A stretch of 38,251 nt of DNA, taken from contig NZ_QFPF01000014.1 of the NCBI RefSeq assembly GCF_003248605.1, positions 1 to 38,251 of the forward strand, given 5' to 3'. The notes under the pieces were generated by a model. That model did no database searches and had not been told where the DNA came from. It saw only the letters and a program-made list of their open reading frames with translations. The position numbers and the translations under genes are program-made. The stretch is from Microbacterium sp. Lineage in GTDB: Bacteria; Actinomycetota; Actinomycetes; Actinomycetales; Microbacteriaceae. This document shows positions 7,355 through 14,404 of the stretch, piece by piece; positions within the stretch are counted from its first letter, which is position 1, and every line of letters starts with the position of its first letter.

Positions 7355-8419
7355 ATGCCCACCATCAGCGCACGCGGCCGCACCCGGCTGCTGACAGCAT
7401 CCTCTCTCGCCCTCGTCACCTCGCTCGCGCTCGCCGGCTGCGCCGGTGGGGCGGGGGATGCCGAATCCACCGAGGTTGCCGATGACCTGACCACCGTGCG
7501 GGTCTCGCTCGGCTGGATCAAGAACGTCGAGTGGGCGGGCTTCTGGATCGCCGACGCCGAGGGCTACTACGCCGAGGAGGGGCTGGAGATCGAGTGGATC
7601 GGCGGTGGGCCCAACGCCCCGACCACCATGGCGACGGTCGCGGCCGGCGACGCCGACCTCGGAATCGTGCCCAGCACCCAGCAGTGGCTGCAGACCTTCG
7701 CCGACGGCAACGACTGGACCGCCGTCGGGGCGCTGTTCCAGGAGAGCCCCGGCGCCCTCGTCTCGCTGGCCGAGAACCCCGTCTACTCGGCGGAGGACCT
7801 CGTCGGTGAGACGGTGCTGGGTCAGGAGGGCACGCAGATCAACTACGACGCGGCCTTCGCGCTCGCGGGCCTCGAGCCCGACTACGACTTCATCCCCGTC
7901 GGCTTCGACATCGCGCCCCTGGTCGAGGGCCAGGGTGTCGCCTACACCGCCTACGCGACCAACCAGCCCATCATGCTCGAGGAGCAGTACGGCCTCGCGC
8001 CCGACGACTACGTCGTCACGCTCTACGCCGAGCTCGGCATGCCCCTGTACGGAAACATCGTCTACGGCGACTCCGCGTACGTCGAGGAGAACGGCGATGT
8101 GATGGAGGCGTTCCTGCGGGCGTCGATCCGCGGCTGGGAGGAGAACGGCGAGGACTTCGCCGTCGGCGCTCAGCTCTCGGTCGACGAGTTCGGCGCCGAC
8201 CTCGGCCTCGACATCGTCCAGCAGACCCGCGAGAACGAGCTGCAGCAGCCGCTCGTGGTGGGCGAGTACGGCGACCCGCTCTTCTGGATGGATCCCGAGC
8301 TCATGCTCGAGGTGATGTATCCCGGGCTCGAGGCCGCTGGATACACCGATCTTCCCGACCCGAACGAGTACGTCGACATGAGCTACCTGGAAGCGGCGCA
8401 CGCCAGCCTCCAGGAGTGA
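7355..8419 (+). CDS. NMT1/THI5-type substrate-binding lipoprotein
   Basis: A 354-residue extracellular binding protein. Signal peptide with lipobox LALAGC puts the lipidated Cys at residue 29. The mature part opens TTVRVSLGWIKNVEWAGFWIADAEGYYAEEGL, the form typical of the NMT1/THI5-like family (ThiY, riboflavin- and pyrimidine-binding relatives) rather than classical taurine/sulfonate binders. GPNAPTTMATVAAGDADLGI follows in the usual hinge position. Many Trp/Tyr residues (WIKNVEW, QQWLQ, DWTA) suggest an aromatic stacking pocket for a planar ligand (inference). AAGGAG precedes the ATG. A perfect 12-bp hairpin follows the stop. Confidence 0.88.
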   Translation: MPTISARGRTRLLTASSLALVTSLALAGCAGGAGDAESTEVADDLTTVRVSLGWIKNVEWAGFWIADAEGYYAEEGLEIEWIGGGPNAPTTMATVAAGDADLGIVPSTQQWLQTFADGNDWTAVGALFQESPGALVSLAENPVYSAEDLVGETVLGQEGTQINYDAAFALAGLEPDYDFIPVGFDIAPLVEGQGVAYTAYATNQPIMLEEQYGLAPDDYVVTLYAELGMPLYGNIVYGDSAYVEENGDVMEAFLRASIRGWEENGEDFAVGAQLSVDEFGADLGLDIVQQTRENELQQPLVVGEYGDPLFWMDPELMLEVMYPGLEAAGYTDLPDPNEYVDMSYLEAAHASLQE

Positions 8420-8423
8420 TCGA

Positions 8424-8455
8424 GGCGGGGCCGGGCACCATCACCCGGCCCCGCC
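8424..8455 (+). terminator. Perfect 12-bp intercistronic hairpin after the binding-protein gene
   Basis: GGCGGGGCCGGG (8424-8435) and CCCGGCCCCGCC (8444-8455) pair perfectly around an 8-nt loop, 5 nt after the stop codon. The deaminase begins only 37 nt later in the same direction with no obvious new promoter. The hairpin is thus more likely a partial terminator or 3' stabiliser giving extra binding protein than the operon end. Confidence 0.65.
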
Positions 8456-8491
8456 CCTGCTTCCCGAACCGAGACCGCGAGAGAGACCGAC

Positions 8492-9529
8492 ATGACTCTG
8501 ACCGAGACCTTCACCACCACTGCCGCCACCCGTGACCTGCGGGCCCTGCCGAAGGGGCACCTGCACTTGCACATGGAGGCGGCCATGCGACCGGCCACCC
8601 TGGTGGCGCTGTCGGAGAAGCTCGGCATCGAGCCGGTGCCCACGAGCGGCTTCAGCGGATTCACCGCCTTCAGCTCCACGTACCGCGGGCTGCTCGCGGC
8701 CATGGACCACGACGACCACCTGGGAATCCTGATGGATCAGATCTTCGAGGATCAGGCGGCCGAGGGCGTCGCCTACCTCGAGCTGAGCGTCAGCCCGCGA
8801 TTCTACGCCACCCGCTACGGCTCGCTCGATGCGGCCCTCGCCGAGATGCTCGACCTCGCGCGCTCGGCGTCGGCGGCCCACGGCATCGCGTTCGGCTTCA
8901 TGCCCACGATCGACCGCACCGCGGGTCTCGACAACGCGATCGAGGTCGCGCGCACCGCCGCCCGTTTCGCGGGGGAGGGTGTCGTCTCGCTCGGCCTCGC
9001 CGCCGACGAGCGCGGTTTCCCGTGCGCCGACTTCGGCGAGCCCTTCGCGATCGCCCGCGCCGCGGGGCTGCAGGCCACTCCGCACGCCGGAGAGCTGGTC
9101 GGCCCCGAATCCGTGCGCGAAGCACTCGACGTCCTGGGCGCCGATCGCATCCTGCACGGCGTGCGATCGGTCGAGGACCCCGCCCTCGTCGCCGAACTGG
9201 CCGAGCGCGGCATCCCCCTCGATGTCTGCCCCACCTCCAACGTGCTGCTGGATGTCGTCGCCGAGATCGGCGAGCACCCGCTGACCCGGCTGCTCGATGC
9301 CGGTGTGCGCTGCTCGATCAACGCGGACGACCCGATCCTGTTCGGTCCCGACATCCTCGCCGAGTACGAGCTGTGCCGGACGAGCCTGGGGATGAGCGAC
9401 GAGCAGCTCGCCGCGTGCGCCTGGACGTCGATCGAGACGACGCTGGCGGCCGAGGACGTCAAGGCCACGGCGAGGGCCGACATCGACGCATGGCTCGCCG
9501 CGGCGCGCGCCGAGGACACCGCCGCATGA
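8492..9529 (+). CDS. Adenosine-deaminase-family amidohydrolase
   Basis: A 345-residue zinc-dependent deaminase of the ADA family. Zinc ligands H25 and H27 lie in LPKGHLHLHMEA, H198 and catalytic E201 in PHAGE, H222 in ILHGVRS, the CPTSN motif at 246-250, and D279/D280 in INADDP. Compared with adenosine deaminase (ELHxHLDG), E becomes H23, D becomes E29 and G becomes A30. The actinobacterial HLHFTGSMR subgroup shares the HLH part. These changes sit beside the substrate pocket, so the substrate may not be adenosine; an aminated heterocycle delivered by the neighbouring importer is more likely (inference). The stop overlaps the next ATG (ATGA). Confidence 0.85.
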   Translation: MTLTETFTTTAATRDLRALPKGHLHLHMEAAMRPATLVALSEKLGIEPVPTSGFSGFTAFSSTYRGLLAAMDHDDHLGILMDQIFEDQAAEGVAYLELSVSPRFYATRYGSLDAALAEMLDLARSASAAHGIAFGFMPTIDRTAGLDNAIEVARTAARFAGEGVVSLGLAADERGFPCADFGEPFAIARAAGLQATPHAGELVGPESVREALDVLGADRILHGVRSVEDPALVAELAERGIPLDVCPTSNVLLDVVAEIGEHPLTRLLDAGVRCSINADDPILFGPDILAEYELCRTSLGMSDEQLAACAWTSIETTLAAEDVKATARADIDAWLAAARAEDTAA

Positions 9530-10917
9530 GCAAGACTCTGCACTTCGGCGTCTTCGAGGTCATGGGGCCGCAGGTCGGCGGCACGTACAGCTGGGCCCAC
9601 CCGCGCAGCGAGGGGCTCTCCTACCTCGACCCGGCGTACTGGATCCGCATGGCGAAGATCCTGGAGGACTCGGGGTTCGACTTCCTCTTCTTCGCGGGCG
9701 GGTACGGGTACCCGCTCATCGACGGCGACCTGCCGCGGGTCGCGGTCGAGAAGGGCATCAACTTCCCCGGTGCCGATCCCGACTACCTCATCCCGATCCT
9801 CGCGCAGCACACCGATCGGCTCGGATTCGTCGTGACGCAGTCGACCGGGCTCGATCACCCGGTCCAGCTCGCCCGGCGGTTCTCCACGCTCGATCACCTG
9901 ACCCGCGGGCGGATCGGGTGGAACATCGTCACCGGTGCGTCGCAGAACGCGATCGCCGACGTCTTCGGTCACGACGGCATGGTGCCCCACGACACCCGGT
10001 ACGAGATGGCGGGGGAGTACGTCGAGCTCGCGGCACGATTCTGGGAGACCGCGTGGGACGACGACGCGTTCGTCGGTGATCCCTCGGCGGGCATATTCGC
10101 CCGCCGCGAGGGCGTGCACCGCGTCGAGTTCGACGGAGACCACTACCGCTCGCGGGGATACTACGGCGCCCCGCCCTCGCCGCAGCGCACCCCGGTGCTC
10201 TTTCAGGCGGGGACGTCGCCCGCCGGCCGCGCATTCGCCGCGGCGAACGCGGAGTGCGTCTTCGTGCAGGCCACGACGCCCGCCCGCACCGCGGCGGCGG
10301 TCGCCGACATCCGCCGGCGCGCCGGTGAGGCGGGGCGCGATCCGGAGGCGCTCAAGCTCATGTCGGGCCTGACGGTGTTCGTCGGCGAGACCGCGGCCGA
10401 CGCGCGCCGCTACGAGGCCGAGTTCGACGCCCTGCAGACCGATGAGATCGTCGCCTCGCTCTACGCGGGCAACACGGGGATCGACCTGCTGGCGCTGGAT
10501 CCCGACAAGACGCTGCATCAGGTGGTGGATGCCGGCGGCCCCATCGGACAGATGGGCACGAGCAACATCGAGCGCTTCCTCGGCGACGACGCCCCGACCG
10601 TGCGCCAGATCCTCGATCAGCTGCGGGGGCGCGGCACCCGCGGATTCCGCATCGTCGGCGACCCCGTGCAGGTCGCCGACCAGATCGAGCAGCTGATCGC
10701 CGAGACGGACCTCGACGGCTTCCTCATCGAACCCGTCTTCGAGCCGCACGACCTGGCGGACTTCGGCGACCTCGTGATGCCGATCCTGCGCGAGCGCGGC
10801 CGGCTCCGCGAAGGCGCACCGGGCAACACCCTCCGCGCCCGGCTCACCGAGACGCCGGCCAACGACCGGCTGGGGGCGGCGCATCCCGTGCTGCGTTCCA
10901 CCCTGCCCGTGCGCTGA
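9526..10917 (+). CDS. NtaA/DszA-type FMN-dependent monooxygenase 1
   Basis: A 463-residue luciferase-like monooxygenase of the NtaA/SnaA/DszA group, which uses FMNH2 and O2. Motifs: YLDPAYWIRMAKILEDSGFDFLFFA near the N-terminus, LTRGRIGWNIVTGASQNA (about 125-142), TPVLFQAGTSPAGR (about 222-235) and the C-terminal GNTLRARL. It is translationally coupled (ATGA) to the deaminase, so it is the last gene of the ABC operon and must act on the imported compound or its deaminated product. It lacks its own reductase domain; the reductase at 4183 is the probable partner. Confidence 0.88.
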   Translation: MSKTLHFGVFEVMGPQVGGTYSWAHPRSEGLSYLDPAYWIRMAKILEDSGFDFLFFAGGYGYPLIDGDLPRVAVEKGINFPGADPDYLIPILAQHTDRLGFVVTQSTGLDHPVQLARRFSTLDHLTRGRIGWNIVTGASQNAIADVFGHDGMVPHDTRYEMAGEYVELAARFWETAWDDDAFVGDPSAGIFARREGVHRVEFDGDHYRSRGYYGAPPSPQRTPVLFQAGTSPAGRAFAAANAECVFVQATTPARTAAAVADIRRRAGEAGRDPEALKLMSGLTVFVGETAADARRYEAEFDALQTDEIVASLYAGNTGIDLLALDPDKTLHQVVDAGGPIGQMGTSNIERFLGDDAPTVRQILDQLRGRGTRGFRIVGDPVQVADQIEQLIAETDLDGFLIEPVFEPHDLADFGDLVMPILRERGRLREGAPGNTLRARLTETPANDRLGAAHPVLRSTLPVR

Positions 10918-10951
10918 TCCCGCGCATGCCGGTCGCCCGCCGCCGCCCCTC

Positions 10952-10957
10952 TACAAT
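10952..10957 (+). promoter_or_regulatory. -10 box of a leaderless promoter for the TetR gene
   Basis: TACAAT is followed by 7 nt and then the in-frame GTG at 10965. This spacing would start the mRNA at the GTG. Neither the GlnR-like pentamers nor the TGAACT operator are present, so the regulator is probably made at a steady low level. Confidence 0.55.
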
Positions 10958-10964
10958 GAGCCGG

Positions 10965-11555
10965 GTGGAGGGCACACCGGAGCGTCAGCGACTGATGGGT
11001 CTGGTCGTGGACCTCATTCTGCGCGACGGGGTGATCGATACGAGCCTCAGCGCGATCGCGCGGGCGATCGGCTCGAACAATCGGATGCTGCTGTACTACT
11101 TCGGGTCGAAGCAGGATCTGATCGACGAGGCCTCGCTCGTGGCCTTCGAGAGCTTCCCCCGTCTTCGGGACATGTTCGCGCGCCTGCACGCGCCGGGCGA
11201 TCTCGAGGAGCGGCTGCTGACGGCGTGGGACGATCTCGCCGATCCCGACAGCAGGCCGTACGTGCGCCTGTTCTTCCAGCGTTTCGGCATCGCGATGCGC
11301 GATCCCGACGAGTGGGAGGACTTCACGGAGCGCGTCGGTCGCGAGTGGATCGAAGAGGTGGAGACGGCCCTGCTCGGTGAGGGCTTCACGCCCGCGGACG
11401 CACTCACCGCGGCCACGCAGGTCATCGCGCTGTGGCGGGGACTCCAGTTCCTCCTCCTGGCCGGTGTGTCTCCCGAGCAGGTACGCGCGTCGTATCGCGC
11501 AGCCGTCGTCGACCTCCTGCGGCGAGAGGGCGCGGCGGGATTCCCCGCGCGCTGA
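10965..11555 (+). CDS. TetR-family regulator of the monooxygenase locus
   Basis: A 196-residue DNA-binding protein. The helix-turn-helix is in the first 50 residues (SLSAIARAIGSNNRMLLYYFGSKQDLIDE, a classic TetR recognition helix ending YYFGSKQ). The rest is a helical ligand/dimer domain. I chose the GTG at 10965 because a TACAAT box places the transcript start there; an in-frame ATG at 10956 overlaps that box. The gene lies between monooxygenases 1 and 2, and TGAACT-N4-AGTTCA operators lie at both flanking promoters, so it is the likely local repressor responding to a pathway compound (inference). Confidence 0.82.
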   Translation: MEGTPERQRLMGLVVDLILRDGVIDTSLSAIARAIGSNNRMLLYYFGSKQDLIDEASLVAFESFPRLRDMFARLHAPGDLEERLLTAWDDLADPDSRPYVRLFFQRFGIAMRDPDEWEDFTERVGREWIEEVETALLGEGFTPADALTAATQVIALWRGLQFLLLAGVSPEQVRASYRAAVVDLLRREGAAGFPAR

Positions 11556-11567
11556 ACCCACCGGGTG

Positions 11568-11590
11568 CGCCGGCTCCCGACACGCCGGCG
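11568..11590 (+). terminator. Hairpin between the TetR gene and monooxygenase 2
   Basis: CGCCGGC (11568-11574) and GCCGGCG (11584-11590) form a 7-bp stem with a 9-nt loop, 12 nt after the regulator's stop. No U-tract. It overlaps the GlnR-like pentamer pair of the next promoter, so its role as terminator is uncertain. Confidence 0.35.
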
Positions 11591-11625
11591 TAACATCGGC
11601 CGCCTAGTGTGAACTGAACAGTTCA
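11579..11625 (+). promoter_or_regulatory. Promoter, GlnR-like half box and operator of monooxygenase 2
   Basis: GACAC (11579-11583), six nt, GTAAC (11590-11594), ten nt, then the -10-like TAGTGT (11605-11610). The perfect inverted repeat TGAACT-gaac-AGTTCA (11610-11625) overlaps the -10 by one base and is followed by GGAGG (11629-11633) and the ATG. The GlnR-like part here has only two pentamers and is weaker than at 3964 and 4793. The operator is very clear. Confidence 0.6.
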
Positions 11626-11637
11626 TCTGGAGGGACC

Positions 11638-12993
11638 ATGCCCCGTCGTATGTCTTTCGTGCGCACGATGCCGTTCATCAGTGAGAGCCGATCCTGGCGA
11701 GAGGATCCCGATCGCCGTCTTCCCGAGGTCGTCTCGCTCGAGCGCCACATCGAACGCGCGCGCGAGGCCGAGGCGGCCGGTCTGGATGCGCTGTTCTACG
11801 TCGATTTCATCGGTCTCGACCGCACGGCGCTCGCGCGCAACCCACAACCGCCGTTCGAGCCGCTCACGATCCTCGCGGCGATCGCCGCCCACACCACACG
11901 GATCGGCCTGGTGGGGACGGCCTCGACGCTCTTCACCTACCCCTACGGGCTCGCACGCCAGTTCGCGTCTCTCGAGCAGATCTCCCGCGGACGCGCGGGC
12001 TGGAACGCCGTCACGGGGTTCTCCGCGGCTGAGGCATTCGGGATCGCGCAGCTGCCCGCCCCCGAACAGCGCTACCGGCACGCGCAGGAGGCCGTCGACG
12101 CCGTGACGCAGCTGTGGGAGAGCTGGTCCGAGGATGCGGTGATCGCCGATGCGGGACGGGGGGTGTACGCGGATGTCGACCGGATCCGCGACGTGGCCTT
12201 CGCGGGTGATCACGTGCGGGTGCGCGGCGGGCTCGACATCCCGCGCTCGCCGCAGGGGCGGCCGGTGCTCTTCCAGGCCGGCGCATCGACGGATGGGATC
12301 GCCTTCGCGGGCCGAAACGCCGAGGCCGTCTTCGCGGCGACGCCCAACCTCGGCCTCGCGATCGAGTACTCCCAGCAGCTCGCGGGCGCGGCGCGCGCGG
12401 CCGGTCGGGAGCGCGACGACATCCGGGTGCTGCCGGGCCTTCATCTCTACGTGCGCGAGAGCGTGCAGGAGGCGTGGCGGGCCGCGCGGGCGGCGGCGGT
12501 CACACCCCACCGGATCGACAGCATCCTGGCCGATCTGGACGTCGAGCTGCCCGGCCTCGCGCTGCGCGGACTGGATCCTGATCGTCCGATTCCCGCCGAT
12601 GTCTTCCCCTCGCCCGCGCAGATCGAGGGACTGGGAGCACGCCGCAGCCGGATCGCCACCTATCGCCGGCTCGCGTACGACGGGCGGCCGACCTACCGCG
12701 AGTTCCTCGAGCGCTCGGCGATCGCCGGGCCTCATGCGGCCATGATCGGCACGCCGCAGACGGTCGCCGACGAGATGGAGCAGTGGCTCGACGCGCGCGC
12801 GGCGGACGGTTTCACGCTGCTCGGGGGCGACGACATCGCCCACCTGGATCGCACCCTGCTGCCCGAGCTGCGCCGGCGGGGGCTCTTCCGCGTCGGCTAC
12901 GAAGGGACCACCCTGCGGGAGCACCTTCGGCTGGCCGCCGCGATGCGCCAGCGTTCTCCGGTCGGTGACACGGGTGTAACAAAGGGTCGCTAG
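11638..12993 (+). CDS. NtaA/DszA-type FMN-dependent monooxygenase 2
   Basis: A 451-residue member of the same monooxygenase group but the most divergent of the four: the N-terminus reads MPRRMSFVRTMPFISESRSW and the usual IGWNIVT is AGWNAVTGFSAAEAFG. LFQAGAST (about residue 216-223) and TTLREHL near the C-terminus confirm the family. GGAGG precedes the ATG. It is a single-gene unit with its own promoter and operator. Its 3' end carries the GlnR-like box of the next operon, and the stop codon TAG is the first half of that operon's -10 box. Confidence 0.87.
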   Translation: MPRRMSFVRTMPFISESRSWREDPDRRLPEVVSLERHIERAREAEAAGLDALFYVDFIGLDRTALARNPQPPFEPLTILAAIAAHTTRIGLVGTASTLFTYPYGLARQFASLEQISRGRAGWNAVTGFSAAEAFGIAQLPAPEQRYRHAQEAVDAVTQLWESWSEDAVIADAGRGVYADVDRIRDVAFAGDHVRVRGGLDIPRSPQGRPVLFQAGASTDGIAFAGRNAEAVFAATPNLGLAIEYSQQLAGAARAAGRERDDIRVLPGLHLYVRESVQEAWRAARAAAVTPHRIDSILADLDVELPGLALRGLDPDRPIPADVFPSPAQIEGLGARRSRIATYRRLAYDGRPTYREFLERSAIAGPHAAMIGTPQTVADEMEQWLDARAADGFTLLGGDDIAHLDRTLLPELRRRGLFRVGYEGTTLREHLRLAAAMRQRSPVGDTGVTKGR

Positions 12994-13012
12994 CCTTGAA
13001 CTGTTCAGTTCA
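12965..13012 (+). promoter_or_regulatory. Promoter, GlnR-like box and operator of monooxygenases 3-4
   Basis: GTGAC (12965-12969), six nt, GTAAC (12976-12980), ten nt, then -10-like TAGCCT (12991-12996), and immediately the perfect inverted repeat TGAACT-gttc-AGTTCA (12997-13012). The reverse complement of the pentamer pair, GTTAC-n6-GTCAC, is the same pair as at 3975-3990 upstream of the flavin reductase. The whole element except the operator lies inside the end of the monooxygenase 2 gene. Confidence 0.62.
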
Positions 13013-13033
13013 GTATGCGCGAGAGGCGACGCG

Positions 13034-14404
13034 ATGACGGCACCGTGGAAGATCGGCATGTTCCAGTGCGCGGGACTCATGGGGGCGTGGAAGCTCCCCG
13101 AGAACACCGCCGTGGACTTCCTCGATCTCGATCACTGGCTGACGATGGCCAGGCGCTGCGAGGCGGCGGGAGTCGACTTCCTCTTCTTCGCCGACGACTA
13201 CGGCTACCCGGTTGTCGGCGACGGCATCCCCGCGGTCGCCCTGCGCGGCGGAGTGCAGTTCCCCAAAGCCGATCCCACGATGATCCTGCCCGCGCTCGCC
13301 GCCGTCACCGAGAAGCTCGGTCTCGTCACGACGCTGTCCACGACGATCGAGAAGCCGCCGATGGTGGCCCGCAAGATGGCCACGCTCGACCACATGACGA
13401 ACGGGCGCATCGGGTGGAACATCGTCACGGGCGCGGGGCAGAACGCATCGGCGCGCCTGTTCGGCCTGCCGATGACAGAGCACGACCTGCGGTACGAGAT
13501 CGCCGCCGATCACGTCGACCTCTCGCTGAAGCTCTGGGAGGGATGCTGGGATGCCGACGGCCTCGTGATCGATCGTGAGGCGGGCGTCTTCGCCGACCCG
13601 CAGAAGGTGCGGGAGATCGTCCACGACGGACCGCACTTCTCCTCGCGCGGCATCCTCACCGTCCCGCCCGGGCCCCAGCGCACGCCGATGCTGTTTCAGG
13701 CGGGCACCTCCGGTCCGGGACGCGACCTGGCGGCGAAGTATGCCGAGGCGGTCTTCCTCGCCGCCGAAGTGCCGGCGCTGACGGAGCAGATCGCCGACAT
13801 CCGCCGCCGCGCCGAAGAGTACGGGCGCGACCCGCGATCGATCAAGTGCCTGATCGCGGGGACGTTCGTCGTCGCCGAGACGGAGGGCGAGGCGCGGGCG
13901 CTGCGCGAACGCCAGACGGCGACGCGCACCCTCGAGGACGCCGCCGCGTCGTACGCGTTCTTCACCGGGCTCGATCTCTCGTCGATGGATCCCGACAAGC
14001 CGCTCGACCCCGAGGCCGCTCTCACGCAGACGGGGCGCACGAACGTCGAGCGCTTCCTCGGACCCGATGCCCCGACGGTGCGCGAGATCCTCGAGGAGTT
14101 CCAGCGCAACAGTGTCATGGGCGCGCCCTTCATCGGCGATGCGGCGCAGGTCGTCGATCAGGCGCAGCAGGTCATCGACGCCACCGACGCCGACGGATTC
14201 CTCGTGCAGCCCGATCACACGGGCACATTCGACAGCTTCATCGACCTGGTGATGCCCGTGCTCCGCGCCCGCGGCCTCGTCGACGCCGATCAGGCCGCCA
14301 CGACGTTGCGCGAACGCCTGCTCGGCACGGGCACTGCGCATCTTGCACCCGAACACCCGGGCGCGGCTTACCGCCGAGACCTCGCAGACAGGAGCATCGC
14401 ATGA
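13034..14404 (+). CDS. NtaA/DszA-type FMN-dependent monooxygenase 3
   Basis: A 456-residue enzyme: IGMFQCAGLMGAW at the start, WLTMARRCEAAGVDFLFFADDYGYP, GRIGWNIVTGAGQNA (about 122-136), TPMLFQAGTSGPGRD (about 217-231) and TTLRERL near the end. It is a close paralogue of the next gene along its whole length, for example ARRCEAAG-DFLF, KLWEGCW and RTNVERFLGPDAPTVREI are shared. GAGAGGCG precedes the ATG, and the stop overlaps the next start as ATGA. The paralogues may act on related intermediates or form a heteromer; neither can be told from sequence. Confidence 0.88.
   Translation: MTAPWKIGMFQCAGLMGAWKLPENTAVDFLDLDHWLTMARRCEAAGVDFLFFADDYGYPVVGDGIPAVALRGGVQFPKADPTMILPALAAVTEKLGLVTTLSTTIEKPPMVARKMATLDHMTNGRIGWNIVTGAGQNASARLFGLPMTEHDLRYEIAADHVDLSLKLWEGCWDADGLVIDREAGVFADPQKVREIVHDGPHFSSRGILTVPPGPQRTPMLFQAGTSGPGRDLAAKYAEAVFLAAEVPALTEQIADIRRRAEEYGRDPRSIKCLIAGTFVVAETEGEARALRERQTATRTLEDAAASYAFFTGLDLSSMDPDKPLDPEAALTQTGRTNVERFLGPDAPTVREILEEFQRNSVMGAPFIGDAAQVVDQAQQVIDATDADGFLVQPDHTGTFDSFIDLVMPVLRARGLVDADQAATTLRERLLGTGTAHLAPEHPGAAYRRDLADRSIA

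Noticed and set aside
8815..10884. Minus-strand frame of 689 codons across deaminase and monooxygenase 1
   Set aside because: Arg-rich, no motif, opposite two well-recognised genes.
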